Assembly (NCBI GenBank): GCA_015680685.1
Contig: MNCI01030530.1
Location: 124,645 to 188,644, forward strand
Direction: 5' to 3'
DNA length: 64,000 nucleotides
Source of the DNA: Gnetum montanum
Lineage: Eukaryota; Streptophyta; Gnetopsida; Gnetales; Gnetaceae
The notes beneath the pieces are model-generated. The model was not told where the DNA came from. It worked only from the letters and a program-made list of their open reading frames with translations, and ran no database searches. How positions within the stretch are numbered: position 1 is the stretch's first letter; each line of letters starts with the position of its first letter. Positions 33,348 to 46,091 of this stretch are shown here, in pieces. A program made the translations under genes and the position numbers.

Positions 33348-33910
33348 ATGGCCCCTAAAAGAGGACAACAAGGAGGACCTTCTCAAGGTGCAACTGAATG
33401 CCCATGGGAAGGCAAAGACCAAGGACCTCATGCAGAACATGCAGAGTAGGAGGCACAATCATTTAGCATCCATCAGGGACCTCTTGTCACTACATAATCT
33501 AGCCAAGCAAAAGGTGGAGAGGTCAGGGCCCAATCCTATGAAGAGGAATGACGACTATCTATGACATGGCATGTCAAGGCCACTCAAGTGTTCTTGTAGC
33601 TACCGTGTTCATGGGAAGTGTCAACTCCATCAAACATTGGAACATTAGTATGGACAACTCATAATCCTAGGATAGAAGAGGAGAATCATCAGGTGCTTCT
33701 TCAACAGTATCAATCTTAGAAGCTTGAAGCATAGGACAAAGGAAAAATCATCCATGGAGGAGCTACTGCCACTAGGAACCACATGAGTTCCAATAAATTT
33801 TGTAATTTTGTGTTTGTGTCCCAATTTTATTGTATTCAACTCTCCACTGTGGCATGAATAAATTTCTAGGTAGTCAATAATCCCATACCTATCCACTATG
33901 TAATTAATTG
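33348..33910 (+). pseudogene. G1 remnant of the extra ORF (core deleted)
   Basis: The ATG at 33348 starts MAPKRGQQGGPSQGA, which matches the G2 start at 43188 (MAHKRGQQGG). The sequence then jumps, near 33510, to text matching G2 around 45640 (CCTATGAAGAGGAATGA). So about 2.2 kb encoding the globular and coiled-coil parts is missing. The C-terminal end near 33755-33790 (HGGATATRNHMSS) matches the G2 end. G1 is therefore a deletion derivative relative to G2. Confidence 0.7.
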
Positions 33911-33967
33911 AACTTGTTCCTCACTTTCTTTGACTCAAGGACAAGTTGTTATTCAGTCATGGGGGTA

Positions 33968-34890
33968 TGATAAATCATGGTTTGCTAGGTGTTGATATTA
34001 GACCCCTATTATTAGACCCTTGTTATCGAGTACAAGATATCAAGTTTGATCAGTCCTGATATTGGGTACGTGATATTGTGGCCTAACAAGAGATATCAGA
34101 TATGCAATATTGCGATTCTCATGTGAGCCTATAAATATACAATGGGGTGCATGGGAAAGAGGGAGTCATTTAGTTTTCAGTCAGTAGATAGAAGTTAGTT
34201 CATTTTTAGTTCTTCTCAACTCTTTCCCCCATTGCATGCCCGTAGTATGATGATTGTAATTGTACAACACCTTTATTCGAGTGTGACATACTTGGACACG
34301 CACATGACCGAAAATAAAGATCAAGATTACTTCATCATTGCAGCATTCATTTAGTTTAATTATTTAATTGTTATTGTTATTTATTGATTTCATAATTAAT
34401 ATCTCTTCACCCTAAACTCCTTAAATGTGGAATAAGTACGACTTAATCACAAGCATCCAAGTGTGACTACTTGGTAATCCATTAGTGTACCTAGGCCATG
34501 CACTTGGTAATCCCAATGGTAGTCATACACGAGGTCCAAGATGTGTACAAATGATTACGGAACAAATGCTCATCGCACTTAGGCTAGCTTAGATTCTCTC
34601 TCCCACTTCCTATTAGCTTAACTCTCTCTTCCTTTTCCTCCTAGCTTAATTACAGTTATTTTCCATTTCCTCTAGGAGTAGCACTAGGTTAGAAACCACA
34701 TCATACACCTCACTCCAGAATAAACCATATGTGACAAAGCATATATTAGTCCAAGTGGGAAGACAGTGGATTGTGATCAATGAGTAACTATCTAGATACC
34801 ACAACTAGCCTATTTGCGAAGTTTGACCAGATCGTGCATGAAACGCTCATATTCGTATGGTTGAGTGTAGGGGTACCTCTCCACTCATCA
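33968..34890 (+). repeat. G1 3' LTR
   Basis: This 923-bp LTR runs from TGATAAATCATGG to CCACTCATCA, preceded by a TCATGGGGGTA polypurine tract. The U3 has GATATT/GATATC motifs. The TATA box CTATAAATAT is at about 34130. The target duplication ATAGC follows. Confidence 0.9.
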
Positions 34891-34895
34891 ATAGC

Positions 34896-35600
34896 TAAAA
34901 GATTTAGCAAAAGTGAAACAAAGTCAAAATAAGAAAAAATAAGTTTAAAACATTTTATAACATTCCATGCATAAGAATAAACCTTATAAAAATGCTAGAT
35001 TTAATAAAATATGCATATTGTTAAACAAGTAGAGATTAGCCAACAAGAATGCACATAGAATGAAAATATCAAAAACCCATATTTTAGAGCAAAATACCTA
35101 ACTTTTCTAGGTGAAATGATAATGCTATAATTAGAAACTTTCACATGACTACAATCTCCCAAATAAGTTCCAAACGCTAAACAAAATTAAAGGTTAATCA
35201 TGGAATCTATGTAAAACATGAAATGAGATTTAAAACTAAGTCCTTACCAAGGTTCTTGATGATAACACAAATCTATATCTATTCCCTTTTCAAACCAGAA
35301 AACTTTCCCTCTTTCATTCTATTTCCTGGATATCGATAATTCAAATGGATGATTTTCACTGGATTTGTTACTAGGTATTTATGTTGACAAGGGTATGGTC
35401 TAGTTGAGTGAAGGGTGATTCTATTGGGAAAACAAAAATTAAAAGAAAATATTATTTTCTAAAATTAATTAAAAATAATTTTCTAACATGGGCTTGTACT
35501 CAATGATGGCCTAATAAGTACCCCTGCCTCCCACCCTGCCCCAGCCCAATGGGTTAGCTACTAATTATGTCTAAGCCTAAACTAATAACAAAGTCCAAGA
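34896..35600 (+). repeat. R1 repeat copy a, right part
   Basis: It is alignable to 48880-49620. Examples are CATGACTA followed by AAGGTTAAT (35145-35200 versus 49163-49215), TTTCCAAACC-type text, and AAATGGATG-ATTTTCACTGG followed by GGTATTTATG..ACAAGG. It has no coding potential. It may be an LTR or a part of an older element that I do not recognise. Confidence 0.55.
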
Positions 35601-38158
35601 TTTAAACATAACTAATCAATGTACTATCATGAGATCTTCTAAAACATATGATAAAACAAAATAAAAAAAATAAAAGTAAAAATATATTATTTAAAAAATG
35701 GTTTATATAGATAAATACAAAGTAACCCAAATAAACCATACCATAAATTAATATAGTGTTCCATATGCTAATGACCCATCTAGTACCTAATACTTGCTAA
35801 CTTAAAACTCCAGAGATCCAAGGTCGATTATCCGCTGCCAACGCCAAGTAGCGCGGCTTGTTGAGCATCCAAATCATAGAACTGTTGCTCGCGATTGTAC
35901 TCAGTGATAAGTGGCAAGGCAAGAACGAGGAACATGTGCTAATCTTCTGAGAATAATGNAAAAGAGAATAACAAGGCACATAGCTCAAATAATATAAGCA
36001 TAGTCAACAAAAAAATGTTAATAAAGCATAAGACAGGTCTAAGGCAAGACATCAATGGTTCAAATAACAAACATACCAAGGGGTAAGGGGTATCCATGGT
36101 AGGGATGTTATAAGATCTATATCCTGGCATTGATCTACTAGGGTACCTTTAGTGCTATCAAGTAGCTATGTCATATCAAAATGCAAATCAAATATCTAAA
36201 GTATAAATCGAAGTGTAACTATCTAGGCACTAATTCATGCTATCTCTCTAAATCAAAATAATAATAAATTAATTAATTACCAAAATAATTATAGAAAATA
36301 TATCACACACATAATAAAGAAATAATACCACATGACTGGTGTAGAACCCCATATGTCAATGACCCTTCTAGTACCTAATACTTGCTTACTTGAAAATCCA
36401 ACAATGGGATTACTATACAAATGCTAAAATAGAATGAATCCAAATATAAAATATACATTAAAATGATGTTCATAAGTAACATAGCTAAATAATTAATGCA
36501 CATGAGTTTAAAATAAAAATATATCAAAAATAAAAATATAAGTAACATCTTATCAGAGGATTTAAAAAGCACATAACTAAGTACTCCTTATAAAACAAAA
36601 ATAAAAGTAAACAAGTAAAATACATAAAAGTAAAAACAAGGCACTTGTTATTCAAAACCTAAAGGACAATCATAATTAAAGCTCAAATATATACATGCAA
36701 ACCCAAAAATTCATAACACTACCAAAGTGCACCAAGCATAATTGAAGATAGCGTCACAACAAAAATAATAGATGTTAGCCTAGTAGTAAGGCTCTTGATT
36801 TGAATGCTACAATTCATGAATTCGATTTTGGTAGGAAATGTTAAGTTATAAAGCTATAATTGGACTATATATCTTGGAATGTATCTATATTATAGTTATT
36901 TTATGGTTTTAAACCCTACCTCCAACAAACAACACATCAAAGATTTGAACCATACAACATACCAACAAAGGTGGGGTATTTTGAACTAGGGTGTTATACA
37001 AAGAATGCTAACTAAAATTCAAAAATAAATTTGTAGGCATTCATAAAAACAATTGCAAAGGAGTACAAAAATTACAAAATAGATAGAGTATAAAATTAGA
37101 AAAAATTAAATTAAAAAATAATTATAATACCAATAGGCCTTTAGGTATAAAAACTAATCTATTTACTAATAATAGCTTAGAGTTCTTACTATCCAAGCCA
37201 AAATACAAAGTATTTAGATGAAATTACAATAACATAATAAAACAATTGGTATCTAAAATATTACCAAGATATTTGACTACTAATGATACAAAATAATATT
37301 CAAATAACATATTCTAAAAGTAATGTTATAGCACCCAACTAACTAGGCTTTGGCAAAAAAGGCATTACTAATAAAAATAATTTCCATTTAATAAAAATAA
37401 AACTATTCCAAGAAAATTTTATTGGTGAAGTAGTAAAAAGCTACAAATAGATGTAGAATGGCACAAAAATTTTAAAAACTAGATAAATAATGTATAAATA
37501 ATGTCCATAATCCCTTGTCTATAAAACCTAACATGTTCACTACAAAACATTTTGAAGACTTGACACCCAAGCCAAAATTTCAATAAACATGTTATAATAA
37601 AAATAGTGAAATTAATTACATGATAAACATTATTAAATATTACCAAGGTATTTGGTTCTACTAGAACAAAATATTAAAATAACAACTAAATAAAAATACC
37701 AGCATATAAAATTTAGGCCAAATAGGCAAGTACAAAGTCCATATAGCTAATCACAAGACATTATATAGTAAAAAGATATTAGTTGAATATTATAGCTTAG
37801 AAAAATGCAACCAACTGGCAACTCAAACAAGTGTTAAAAAATTGCATAAAAATCTAAATCTAAGCATGAGCTACTCTATCTATCTCATCATCTTCATAAC
37901 AAAGTTAGTACTTCTAAGACTAAGTAGGAAAAAAGACTAAAATACTTCTAAATCGTTAGTACCAATATCCAATATAAAAAGTTGTAAAAATAATAATAAT
38001 AGTCAAACATAAAATAATTAAATATTATCAACATATCTAAATAGGATCCACCACCACCTCTAATTAAAAGTATTATCAAAATAAAAAAAAGTTGCTTGAT
38101 AAGAAATGTAACCCACATAAGCATATTAATACTTATTGAGAAATGCAACCTACATAAC
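35601..38158. other. AT-rich non-coding stretch with short duplications
   Basis: No gene is supported. A short segment reading CTAGTACCTAATACTTGCT occurs at about 35780-35800 and again at 36370-36390 with matching flanks. The end (38098-38158) holds two copies of GAGAAATGYAACCYACATAA, and the same motif continues on the far side of G2 at 46990-47113. One N is at 35959. Confidence 0.5.
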
Positions 38159-39015
38159 TGATGAATTGTGTCTTGCCAAGTCTTGATATTGGATCCTCAA
38201 TATCAAGTATGTGATCTCACAACCTGGGTAACAATATCGAATACATGATATCATTCCTATGTAAGCCTATAAATACACATTTGGGCACATATAAATAGGG
38301 GGAGTCAATAAGTGTAAGTGTAGAGTCTTTTTGTCAATTTCAATTCATTTCAATTCTTTCCCCAGTGCATGCCCATAGTGTGATGATTGTAATTGCATGA
38401 AACCTTTATTCGAGTGTGATGTACTTGGATGAGCACATGATCAGCAATAAAGATCGAGATTACTCCATCATTGCAACATTCACTTAGTTTTTAATTATTT
38501 AATTATTATTTTTATTTATTATTTTCTTAGTTAATATTTCTTTACCATCATTTACTATTCTTGTTGTTAGCTACAAAATGAGTACGACTTAATTACAAAC
38601 ATTGAAGTGTAACTACTTGGTAACCTAGTAGCATATTTAGGAGTGCTTAAGTAATGTGTGCTTGATATTCCCAGAAGTAGTACATGAGGTCTAAGATGCG
38701 TACGAATGATTAAGGATGAATGCTCATCACACTTAGGCTAGTTTAGATTTTGCTTCTCATCACCTATTAGCTTACAACAAGATTATTTTCCATTGTCTCT
38801 AGGAGTAGCACTAGTTTAGCATCACATCATTCGCCTCACTTTGGACTAAACCATATGTGACCAAGTAAATACTAGTCCGGGTGGGAAGACAACGAACTAT
38901 GATCAACGTGTAACTATCTAGATACCACAACTAGTCCATCTGCATAGTTTGATTGGATCATGCATGAATGCTCATATTCGTATGGTTGAGTGTAGGGGTA
39001 CCTCGCCACTTATCA
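38159..39015 (+). repeat. G2 5' LTR
   Basis: This is an 857-bp TG..CA LTR paired with 46092-46951. The U3 has GATATTGG, GATCTC and GATATCAT-type motifs between 38180 and 38250 and a TATA box CTATAAATAC at about 38270. Confidence 0.9.
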
Positions 39016-39034
39016 TTGGCACCATTGCCAAGGA
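39016..39034 (+). promoter_or_regulatory. G2 primer binding site (tRNA-Asp type)
   Basis: TGGCACCATTGCCAAGGA follows the LTR end after one base. It matches TGGCGCCGTTGCCGGGGA (complement of plant tRNA-Asp) with only G-to-A changes, consistent with deamination decay. Confidence 0.85.
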
Positions 39035-39149
39035 TGGTGCTAGTTATTTAGATTAGTTACATCATCCAAGATCACTGTAACAAAGCCTTGATGATATACC
39101 TTTTAAAAATAAAGTAATCGCAAATAAGTCACATACAAATTCTCAAACA

Positions 39150-41170
39150 ATGTCTCTCTCACAAGACTGTGATAATGCAACAACTAGTAAGGCAATTCAT
39201 TGGAGAACCAATGAATTATATGATGTTGAAGACGAAGTTTGGAGTACTCAATCTTATGCAGGGGTCTCCTATGTACATAAATGAAGACAACATCATCCCA
39301 ACTCAAAAATTCATAACCTACCTAGTGATGATGAACCATTTTTGGCCACTAAGATCCTAATGCATATACAAGAGGATATTCAAATATCCCGTAGGCATCA
39401 TAAGGAAAGTCGTTTACCCAAGCTTGATTTAAACAACTTTCCCAAGTTTTTAGGAGGCTATGATTTAGATTGACAACATCATTTACAAGTATTCCATGAT
39501 TCCTGTGTATGGAACAATATTGATAATGGGTGGAAAAAAATTAAGCTCTTTCCTATGACACGCTTTGGCCAAGAAAAAGTATGGTACAAGTCCTTAAGAC
39601 CAAAATCAATTCAATGTTGGCTAACAATGGTAGAACTCTTCAATGAAAGATATCAAATGTATGCAAGAGTGTCAGCCTTGAGGAGAAAAATCCACGAATG
39701 GAAATAGGGGTAACATGAACCCTTGGACATGGCCTTAGAAAGATACTATTCATTGTTAAACAATTTCCCAGGCCATTGATTCTCCGAGGAAAGGCTAATG
39801 TACCACATCATGGATGGGCTCCGTAATGAAACAAGGGAGACCCTAGGGATGTATGCCCAAGGTCAACTATACAAGCTACAAACCCACTAATTCCAAGAGC
39901 TTATTAAGATGGTAGGAAAATAAGAAGGAGAAATGGCTAAATGGGAGAATGTTGAAAGCTCTTCGTAGGACCAAAATCTTGAAATAGCAAAGGTCCATGA
40001 TCATGAAGAGGAGAGATCAACTCACTTCAAGGAGGTCGAATCATCTTTGCCAATACTACAATCACTAAATGAAATTGAGGTAAAGATCAATAAGATGATG
40101 GAATGGATACATGAAATATGTGGAGAATATGCTAGCACTATTAGAGGTAGAACTATGAAGAACCAAGAAATTAGATAGAACACCACTAGACAATTAGAAA
40201 GAAGGATTGAAGAGAATAAGGATAAGAACTCAATTGCTAATCATATGTATCAATGTAACATTTGCCTGTACGATCATCCCAAAGGTCAATGCCAAATATT
40301 GTAACATTTACATGAGCATTAGAAAGAAATGTTACATCCAAAGTTCATACAAAAATATCATGTTCAATCATAGTGGAAAAAATCCTAGTCGTGGGGGAGG
40401 CCACCCTCAAACTGGTCACACCCTTCATAGCATCCAACCCCAAGCACTTATCAAGTTCAACATCCTATTTTCCCAATTGGGTCAACATCCTTTATCTCAC
40501 CACATCGTTATCATTCTCCTAAGTACTATCAACCCATGTCCTCTCCCACAAGATCACCATCTCATGTTCCTTACACTTCTCCTTGGCCTCAATATTCTCA
40601 CCCTTCACCTCCTTCTACATCACCACCAGTTGTGCTAGAAGGTTTTGCACCACAACACCAACCCACGAACATTACTTGTGTTGCTATGGTCAATAGTAGT
40701 GGAGGTCCTCCACAACATTAAAAGTGTCCTTTCATTAGGCATGATCAAATAAAGAGACAGTATGCTTCCAAGACCACTGCATCCTCCAACCTAGCACAAG
40801 TTCAACACTATGATGCATCTGCCTCCTTAAACACAATGCCTCTTGTTATCTTATTAGGGCCACCAATCAATAATCTAACTACCATGTGGCCCAATGAATA
40901 TAACCACATAGGGAGACATATTGATCCTTGCATACCATCTTATAATCATGGGTTCCATGGTGGATCAACTCCTTATCAGTTAACCACATCTTATAATTTT
41001 TCCCACTATGCCTACTTTAATCAAGTATGTGAACCCAAATTTGGGTACATTCCAACCACCACATCAAAGGACACCCAATGTTTTGGATATGATTGGACTC
41101 CAATGTTTCCAAAATGCTTGGATCCAAACCTTCCATTTATTAATTCGTATCATGATCAAAAGTTAGTTAT
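39150..41170 (+). pseudogene. gag: G2 gag
   Basis: The start ATG at 39150 (MSLSQD) is shared with G1. About 280 bp of the N-terminal part seen in G1 is deleted. Core blocks include LDLNNFPKFLGGYDLD (39425-39472), EKVWYKSLRPKSIQCW (39570-39620), VELFNERYQMYARVSALRRKI and LRNETRETLGMYAQGQL (39820-39865). The knuckle CNICLYDHPKGQC spans about 40255-40295 and follows CX2CX3HX4C. A Pro/Ser-rich tail with a second CPFIRHD block (near 40730) ends near 41160. Several stops interrupt it. Confidence 0.8.
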
Positions 41171-43187
41171 GGAGATATCCTCCATTCTAATGAGTAGAAT
41201 TAATAAATTTGTTTTCTTTTCTTTGATTTTACAATTTTTATTTTCCAGTTTTTCATCTTTTCATTTGTTGTTTTTATCTTTTTATTTATTGTTTAAAATT
41301 TTTATCTTTTTATGTGTAATCTCATCTATGAATAAAACACTCATGTGACTCATTAGTTGAGGTGTTGTTCTATGCTATCAAGTCTTAGGTAACTAATTAT
41401 TTAGATAGCGAGCCCACCACATCCACCTAACCATTCTATTAATAAGAGGTTCTACTCTGGGTACGATGATATTCTTGTCATCATGAAAACTTAAAAGTAA
41501 TTTTGTGCTCATTATGCGTAGAGCAAAAAATGATGAACTAAGAAGGAATGACCAGGGTGTGACATCAAGGGGACTTGCGGATTCTTTTTGGTGACATCTA
41601 TGGATGATATTATGTAGGCTGGTTGTAGTAAGATCCTTGTAGATCTAAAAAAAATGGAAGTAAGAGTAATAAAGGCACTTAATAAAGAAACTCAATACTG
41701 TTCCAAGGGTCCCACTAGAAAGACATGTACCCATGCCTGAAGGTTAGTAGCTTCTTTGGTTCACTGTTGGAAAGGAAAAAGTGCCAAAGTGGCTAGAAAG
41801 AAAAAAAAGAGAGAGAAAGAAAAGATCAAGAAAAAAATGTACCACAAAGAAATTCCAAATCACTCATCCCTTGGACAAAATGCCAAGTGATCATACGCCT
41901 TGCTGTCATGGTGCTCTTATGGTTACCCATCATTGGATGAAATAATGCAATGTCACTAATAGGAGGAATGGACTTGGTCTTGATTTTGGGGCAATGGGCT
42001 AATGACACATTAATCACACCCTACACTTAGGATTCATTGTGCCCTAGGTCAGTTACCTCATGTCCTGATCTTTGCAATCCCTTCTACAATTCGCCTCATC
42101 TCGTTGTTCATGAATTTTTGACTCGTGTCTTGTATAACATCGAACTCATACCTCATCGTGGTGGTATTTATATGTGTGTGTGTTTTGTTGCACTAGTACA
42201 AATTACATTTAACCCTTTTAGTGCCTATGAACATTTCTAGGTGTTGTTACATAAGGGCATGATAGGTAGAAACCTACTTTGGGGAGGACCCACTTGCATA
42301 ATTTTTGTAATTTGCACTCATTGCACATCATCCTCACATCATTTTATACCCTCCAAGTATTGCATTGCTACAATAATCTTTCCCTTTATCATCATTTTAA
42401 ATTCCAAGTTCCTATGCACCACAACATGTCCTTTTTCCTCATCCTATTCATGAATTTCATTGCTAGAGTCCACTTCATTACACTTTTGGTGCCCTTAGGT
42501 TTCTTTGATGTTAGCCTAGACCTTTCAAATTAACCTTAAATCCTTCATTGTTGACATTGGAAATTCATAAATTCTTCAATTTTTCCAAATACCCTATTTT
42601 CAAAAGGGCATGATATCGAGTACTTGATATTGGGTCCGCACTATTGGATACACGATATTGTGTCTATAAAAACTATATATAGGGATCCCACTGCACACAT
42701 CAATGTTATTTTCACTGTTCATGTAAGGGGAGTTGTTGAAATTTTCTTTCACAAATTTTGACACTTTGAGCACCTATCATTCCAACTTCCATATCTTACT
42801 CATTAACGCTCTGATTCTTGTTCCAATCAAACTTGTCTAAACATGGACTATTTGACTTAGTCGTGGGGGAAGGGTACACTTCACGTTGTGCATAGTTTTT
42901 TTGAAATTCAACATTGCCCCAAGGATATCATAAAGGGTAAATGACCTTAAAAATGTTAAAACCATTTGCCAAATTAATTTTATCTCTTCACCTAGACCAT
43001 GAAAATTATTTTTTGAAGTCACCTAATCAAAATTGGGCCCAATATCAAAACTTTTAGGGGAAAATTTTGTAAAATTTTCTAACTCTAAATCACACTAGAC
43101 AAGAAATGAACTTACTAAGGTAGGAAGTAAGGTATAAATCAAATTTTATAAATAGCCTTACTAATAGATGGCTCCATGTAATTGCAA
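41171..43187 (+). other. G2 spacer with internal promoter-like cassette
   Basis: This is non-coding, alignable to G1 for most of its length. It includes a T-rich start, a TCTCATCTATGAATAAA block and a GGTTCTACTCTGGGT block (about 41446). The segment 42450-43020 has no counterpart in G1. Confidence 0.6.
42610..42690 (+). promoter_or_regulatory. Promoter-like cassette inside G2
   Basis: GATATCGAG (42612), GATATTGGG (42627) and a GATATTG block (about 42653) are followed by TCTATAAAAAC and TATATATAGG (42663-42685). This is the same motif order as in the U3 and TATA of the G-type LTRs. It lies about 500 bp upstream of the extra-ORF start at 43188. Confidence 0.5.
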
Positions 43188-45905
43188 ATGGCCCATAAAA
43201 GAGGACAACAAGGAGGATCCTCTCAGGGTGCATCTAAATGACCAAGGAGAGGTAGAGGCTAGGTGTCTCTTCAGGAATGTACAGAATAGGAGGTACAATC
43301 ATTCAACATCCATTAGGAACCCCCTATTACTATGCAATTAGGACATGCTAAAGGAGGAGATGGTGGAGCACCTAAACAAGGACAACATCTCACGTTGTCT
43401 TTGGAATGTGTTCAAGTAATTCATGAAAGGTATACATCAGTAACTATGATTGTGGAACTCAACTTTGAACCTTTCACTGAGTTTGCTCCCGAAGCAATCA
43501 GAGACCAACTTAAAGGGTCCCCACTGTGGCCTATTCTCTCTGAAAGTGGTGATTGGTACCTGGGAGAGACATACCAATTTTGGCACAATAAAGAAGAAGG
43601 CACCACTATTGATATTGGTGGTATTTCTATTAATTTCTATGCCAAAGCCCTTTCGAAAGTTCTAAATCTTCCGAATATAGGGCCAAAAGTTGCTCACTTG
43701 TCCACTCATTCTGATGCTAATGCATGGAAGATGTGGTTGAAAAGTGCATATGGTAAGGAAGATAAAGCATATGGAGAGCTGACACTTGAAGAGAGAATCT
43801 ACTTCAAAATTGGCACATATCACATTTTCCCAACAAAAGGTTTAAATAGAATTTCCACATATGCAGCTAGAGGAAGTGCCATCTTGATGGACAAGGTTAA
43901 TGCCAACCTATCCCAACAATATCTTACAAAAATTTTGAGGTATTTTGGAGAACGTAAGATGGGGAAGTTTGCATTTCCCTTCCCTTGTCTCATTAGGAAG
44001 CTGTGCCAACATGCTCAAATTCTAGGGTACACAATGACATCCCCAGAAAGGCCCAAAATGCTTCATTCACTAAATTACTAAAGACATTATCCCCAAGGAA
44101 AAGTGCTGGTAAGACATTGAAGCCTGAGTACGAATAGGAAGTAGGGCCTAGCGCACAACTTATAGGCTAGCAAGACCAACCACCACTACCATCATAGTAC
44201 TATCAACCATTGATGAGCCATCTCAGAGCCATCACTGAAATGGTTAGTTGGGGAAGTTGTGATGAGGCCAATCTCTTTAGGGTCATTGATGATTCTATAC
44301 ATTCCATGGTCTCAATTGATCACACACTAGGTGAGGTATCTATCCAAACAGAAGTAGGGGAATCACACTGGTCACAACAGATCTCTAGAAACATTGCATA
44401 TTTTTAGGTGCAATTAGAAACTAGTGAAGGAGCAACAGTAGTAGTCATGCAGCACCAAGATGTAGCAGGAGTAGTAGAAGTGGTCACAGACCACATAAAA
44501 GAATCATTTAATGTTCTTGTTGTGTCACTGGTAGATTTTATAGGAGCACACGATGCTCAAACTTTGGTTGGTCCCTTGATGACTCCTACAGAGCATGAGG
44601 ATGTTCTAGATCAGTTGCTGCAGACAAGACAAGTGATGACATCCCTCAAGATGTCACAATAACTCAATCAGACCTCATCTCCACAAAAGGGAAGCTGGTC
44701 ATGGCAGAGATTAGGGCTGAGCATGCAAAGGAGGAGTTAGAAAGACACCAAGAAAAGCTCGTCATCCTACAAGCTGCATAGTGAGACCTATTCCAATTCA
44801 TCCCTGTAGACTAGCTAGAATCTTTCTAGATAGACTAACTAAATAAATTTCTGAAAGAGAATAAAAAAGTAGCTAAGGAAAAAGGGAAGGCTAATTGGGA
44901 TGCTTCTAAGGCACAAGCTTAAACGTATGCACATGCCAAGGCACTCAAGGACTCGCAAGAAGAAAATAAATGCCTTGCCGCAAAAAATCTCTAGCTGACC
45001 ACAATAGAAAAATAAAAGAATGTTCTTGAAATTTTTTTTTAACAATTACGAGAATAATTAATAAGGGTCAACTAGGATATGAATCACTTGGCCAAAGAAA
45101 ACATAACCCTCTCAATGGTCGAGGTGTGCATGATTCATCAAAAGATGACAACTGAAATAAGCGCATGGCAGAATGAGGCCAGGCGACATGAGAAGCTCAA
45201 GGAGTACTTTAGAGATTAGATGGAAATGTACAAACATGTGGTAGAGAAAGAAATCCATATGGCCAAAGCCCACATTAACACACTTAGTGCTCAAAACATT
45301 GATTGGTAAGCCATATTGGATACTTATGCCTTTGCCCACCAAGCAGAACTCAAAATTTGGGACCTACAAATACAAGATCTCATAGAATGCATGGAGTTGA
45401 AAAACCTATGATATGCCAACTTGGCCATGTTGACAATAGGATACCCGAGAACAAAATTGGAAAAGTAGGTAGCAACCACCTACGCAAAGTATGAAATAGA
45501 ATTTGCTAAACACAAGAAGATGCTACAGAAATTAGAAATGGAAAATTCTAAATTAGAGGTGGTCAAAACCAACTACCAAGGATAGAAGGATGTCATGGTG
45601 GATTTGGCTTGATGGCTCATGGACTATCAAAAAATACAAAGATAAAGCTAGAGCCTATGAAGAGGAATGATGGTTGTTTGCAGCTTGGTATGTCAAGGCC
45701 AATCATATGTTTCCATAATTACCATACCCATGCGAGGTGCCAACTCCATCAAATATTAGAGCATCAACATGGATGGCATAGGATCCCTAAACCAAGGAAG
45801 AAAAACTCTAGGAACTTCTTAAGAGACATCCATTTCCAAAACCTAGAGCACAAGATAAGGAAAAGAAACCCATGGAGGAGCCACCACCACTAGGAACAAC
45901 ATGAG
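43188..45905 (+). pseudogene. G2 extra ORF: plant transposon-like domain plus coiled coil
   Basis: The ATG at 43188 (MAHKRGQQGG) is supported by the same start in G1 and is in frame with a 249-codon open segment at 43332-44081. That segment has FAPEAIRDQLKG, GGISINFYAKALSKVLNLP, LTLEERIYFKIGTYHIFP and a FAFPFPCLIRKLCQHAQILG block. The pattern of a FSPE-like block, then a LLGLP-like block, then LPFPSLIxxLC near the end resembles the putative plant transposon protein domain found in extra ORFs of plant elements. Further open pieces are at 44210-44407 and 44408-44662. A long charged stretch rich in K, E, A and L (about 44690-45600) looks like coiled coil. It ends near 45900. Stops are scattered. 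The function is unknown. Confidence 0.7.
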
Positions 45906-46091
45906 TTCTAGCAAATTTTGTATTTTGTAAATTCTATGTCTGTGTCCCAATTTTATTTTGTTTAATTCCACACTGTGGCATGAGTAATTTCTAGTTAGTC
46001 AATAATCCCATACCTATCCACTATGTAATCAATCAAACCCATTCTCATTTTTTCTAGCTTAAGAATGAGTTGTTATTCAGTCATGGGGGTA

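Larger units (their letters stand above)
10987..34890 (+). mobile_element. G1: gypsy-type LTR element with gag, split by T1
   Basis: LTRs lie at 10987-11741 and 33968-34890. Flanks are ACAGC (10982-10986) and ATAGC (34891-34895), a 5-bp target duplication with one transition. A tRNA-Asp-like primer site follows the left LTR and a GGGGG-containing tract precedes the right LTR. After removing T1 (12390-30152), G1 is about 6.1 kb: gag with zinc knuckle, a proline- and serine-rich tail, a long spacer and a short remnant of the extra ORF that G2 carries in full. No protease, RT or integrase is visible, so it looks non-autonomous. It is on the same strand as, and closely related to, G2. Confidence 0.85.
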
